DNA of 64,000 nt, from NCBI RefSeq assembly GCF_009762775.1, contig NZ_CP046401.1:372001-436000 (forward strand). The letters run 5' to 3'. Both the position numbers and the translations under genes were made by a program. This DNA comes from Maribellus comscasis (GTDB lineage Bacteria > Bacteroidota > Bacteroidia > Bacteroidales > Prolixibacteraceae). The number at the start of each line of letters is the position of its first letter. Within the stretch, counting starts at the first letter, position 1. The notes under the pieces were generated by a model. The model was given only the letters and a program-made list of their open reading frames with translations, searched no databases and was not told where the DNA came from. Positions 63,902-64,000 of the stretch are shown piece by piece.

Positions 63902-64000
63902 ATGGAAGCATTTGATGCGTATCTGAACGGATTGGTAAATAAAAACAAGGATACATTTTCAGCATACCCTGATTTAAAATGGGCAGGCTATTACAACACA
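63902..64000 (+). CDS. Start of an unidentified gene, cut by the window end
   Basis: ATG 63902 opens a frame that stays open for the remaining 33 codons, beginning MEAFDAYLNGLVNKNKD and reaching YPDLKWAGYYNT. There is no signal peptide. The visible part is too short to name the family. Confidence 0.5.
   Translation, partial: MEAFDAYLNGLVNKNKDTFSAYPDLKWAGYYNT

Noticed and set aside
1..64000. CRISPR arrays, insertion sequences, phage genes, rRNA genes or attachment sites
   Set aside because: No spaced direct repeats, transposase or integrase motifs, phage structural genes or rRNA segments were found on reading both strands. The two tRNA genes show no duplicated 3' ends or neighbouring integrase.

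Overview
The window reads as chromosomal DNA of a marine or sediment-type Bacteroidota. The evidence is two ECF sigma / FecR / SusC / SusD loci, gliding genes gldD and gldE, Bacteroidota-type promoters (TTTG, about 18-19 nt, TAnnTTTG) instead of Shine-Dalgarno-driven signals, and formylglycine sulfatases. The order Marinilabiliales/Bacteroidales is my inference from gene content; no rRNA is present. I see no insertion sequence, phage, plasmid or CRISPR array. Layout: 1-11650 holds the 3' end of a BNR/sortilin-like beta-propeller protein, an SNF2 helicase, a CBM9-like protein, isopentenyl-diphosphate isomerase (idi), PEP carboxylase (ppc) and a Tat-exported Gfo/Idh/MocA oxidoreductase. 11803-20262 is a first PUL-like locus: ECF sigma, FecR anti-sigma, SusC, SusD and one lipoprotein sulfatase. 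20450-37102 is a second, unusual locus: ECF sigma, FecR, SusC, SusD, three tandem exported FAD-dependent oxidoreductases, a CstA-family transporter and a Tat-type protein with two FAD modules and a HEAT-like tail. It has no recognisable glycoside hydrolase, lyase or sulfatase and is the best candidate here for an undescribed system: outer-membrane capture, oxidation outside the cytoplasm, then inner-membrane uptake of a small product (inference). 37178-51175 is a housekeeping block. On the minus strand run mutY, ssb, gldE, gldD, a phosphopantetheinyl transferase, zwf and pgl. On the plus strand lie an HU-like protein, a 30-residue mS38/bS22-like ribosomal protein too short for ordinary gene calling, rng and dsbD. 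Then come a cysteine hydrolase, trmH, a second HU, tRNA-Ser(UGA), tRNA-Trp(CCA) and a lone lutA-like gene. 51189-58324 carries an MsbA-like ABC exporter, purB, an NfeD-type membrane protease, a small decayed gene (one nonsense codon plus one frameshift) and a Cu/Zn-type permease fused to an HMA domain. 58654-63541 is a third carbohydrate-type cluster: an exported serine hydrolase, then a sulfatase and a calcium-repeat (FG-GAP/VCBS-like) lipoprotein behind a good promoter. The window ends inside an unidentified gene. A pattern shared by the two sigma/FecR loci is a hairpin between fecR and susC that has a T-run only when read on the minus strand, with a TAAATTTG box on that strand overlapping the susC start codon. 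This fits a short antisense RNA over each susC translation start, as described for some Bacteroides PULs.
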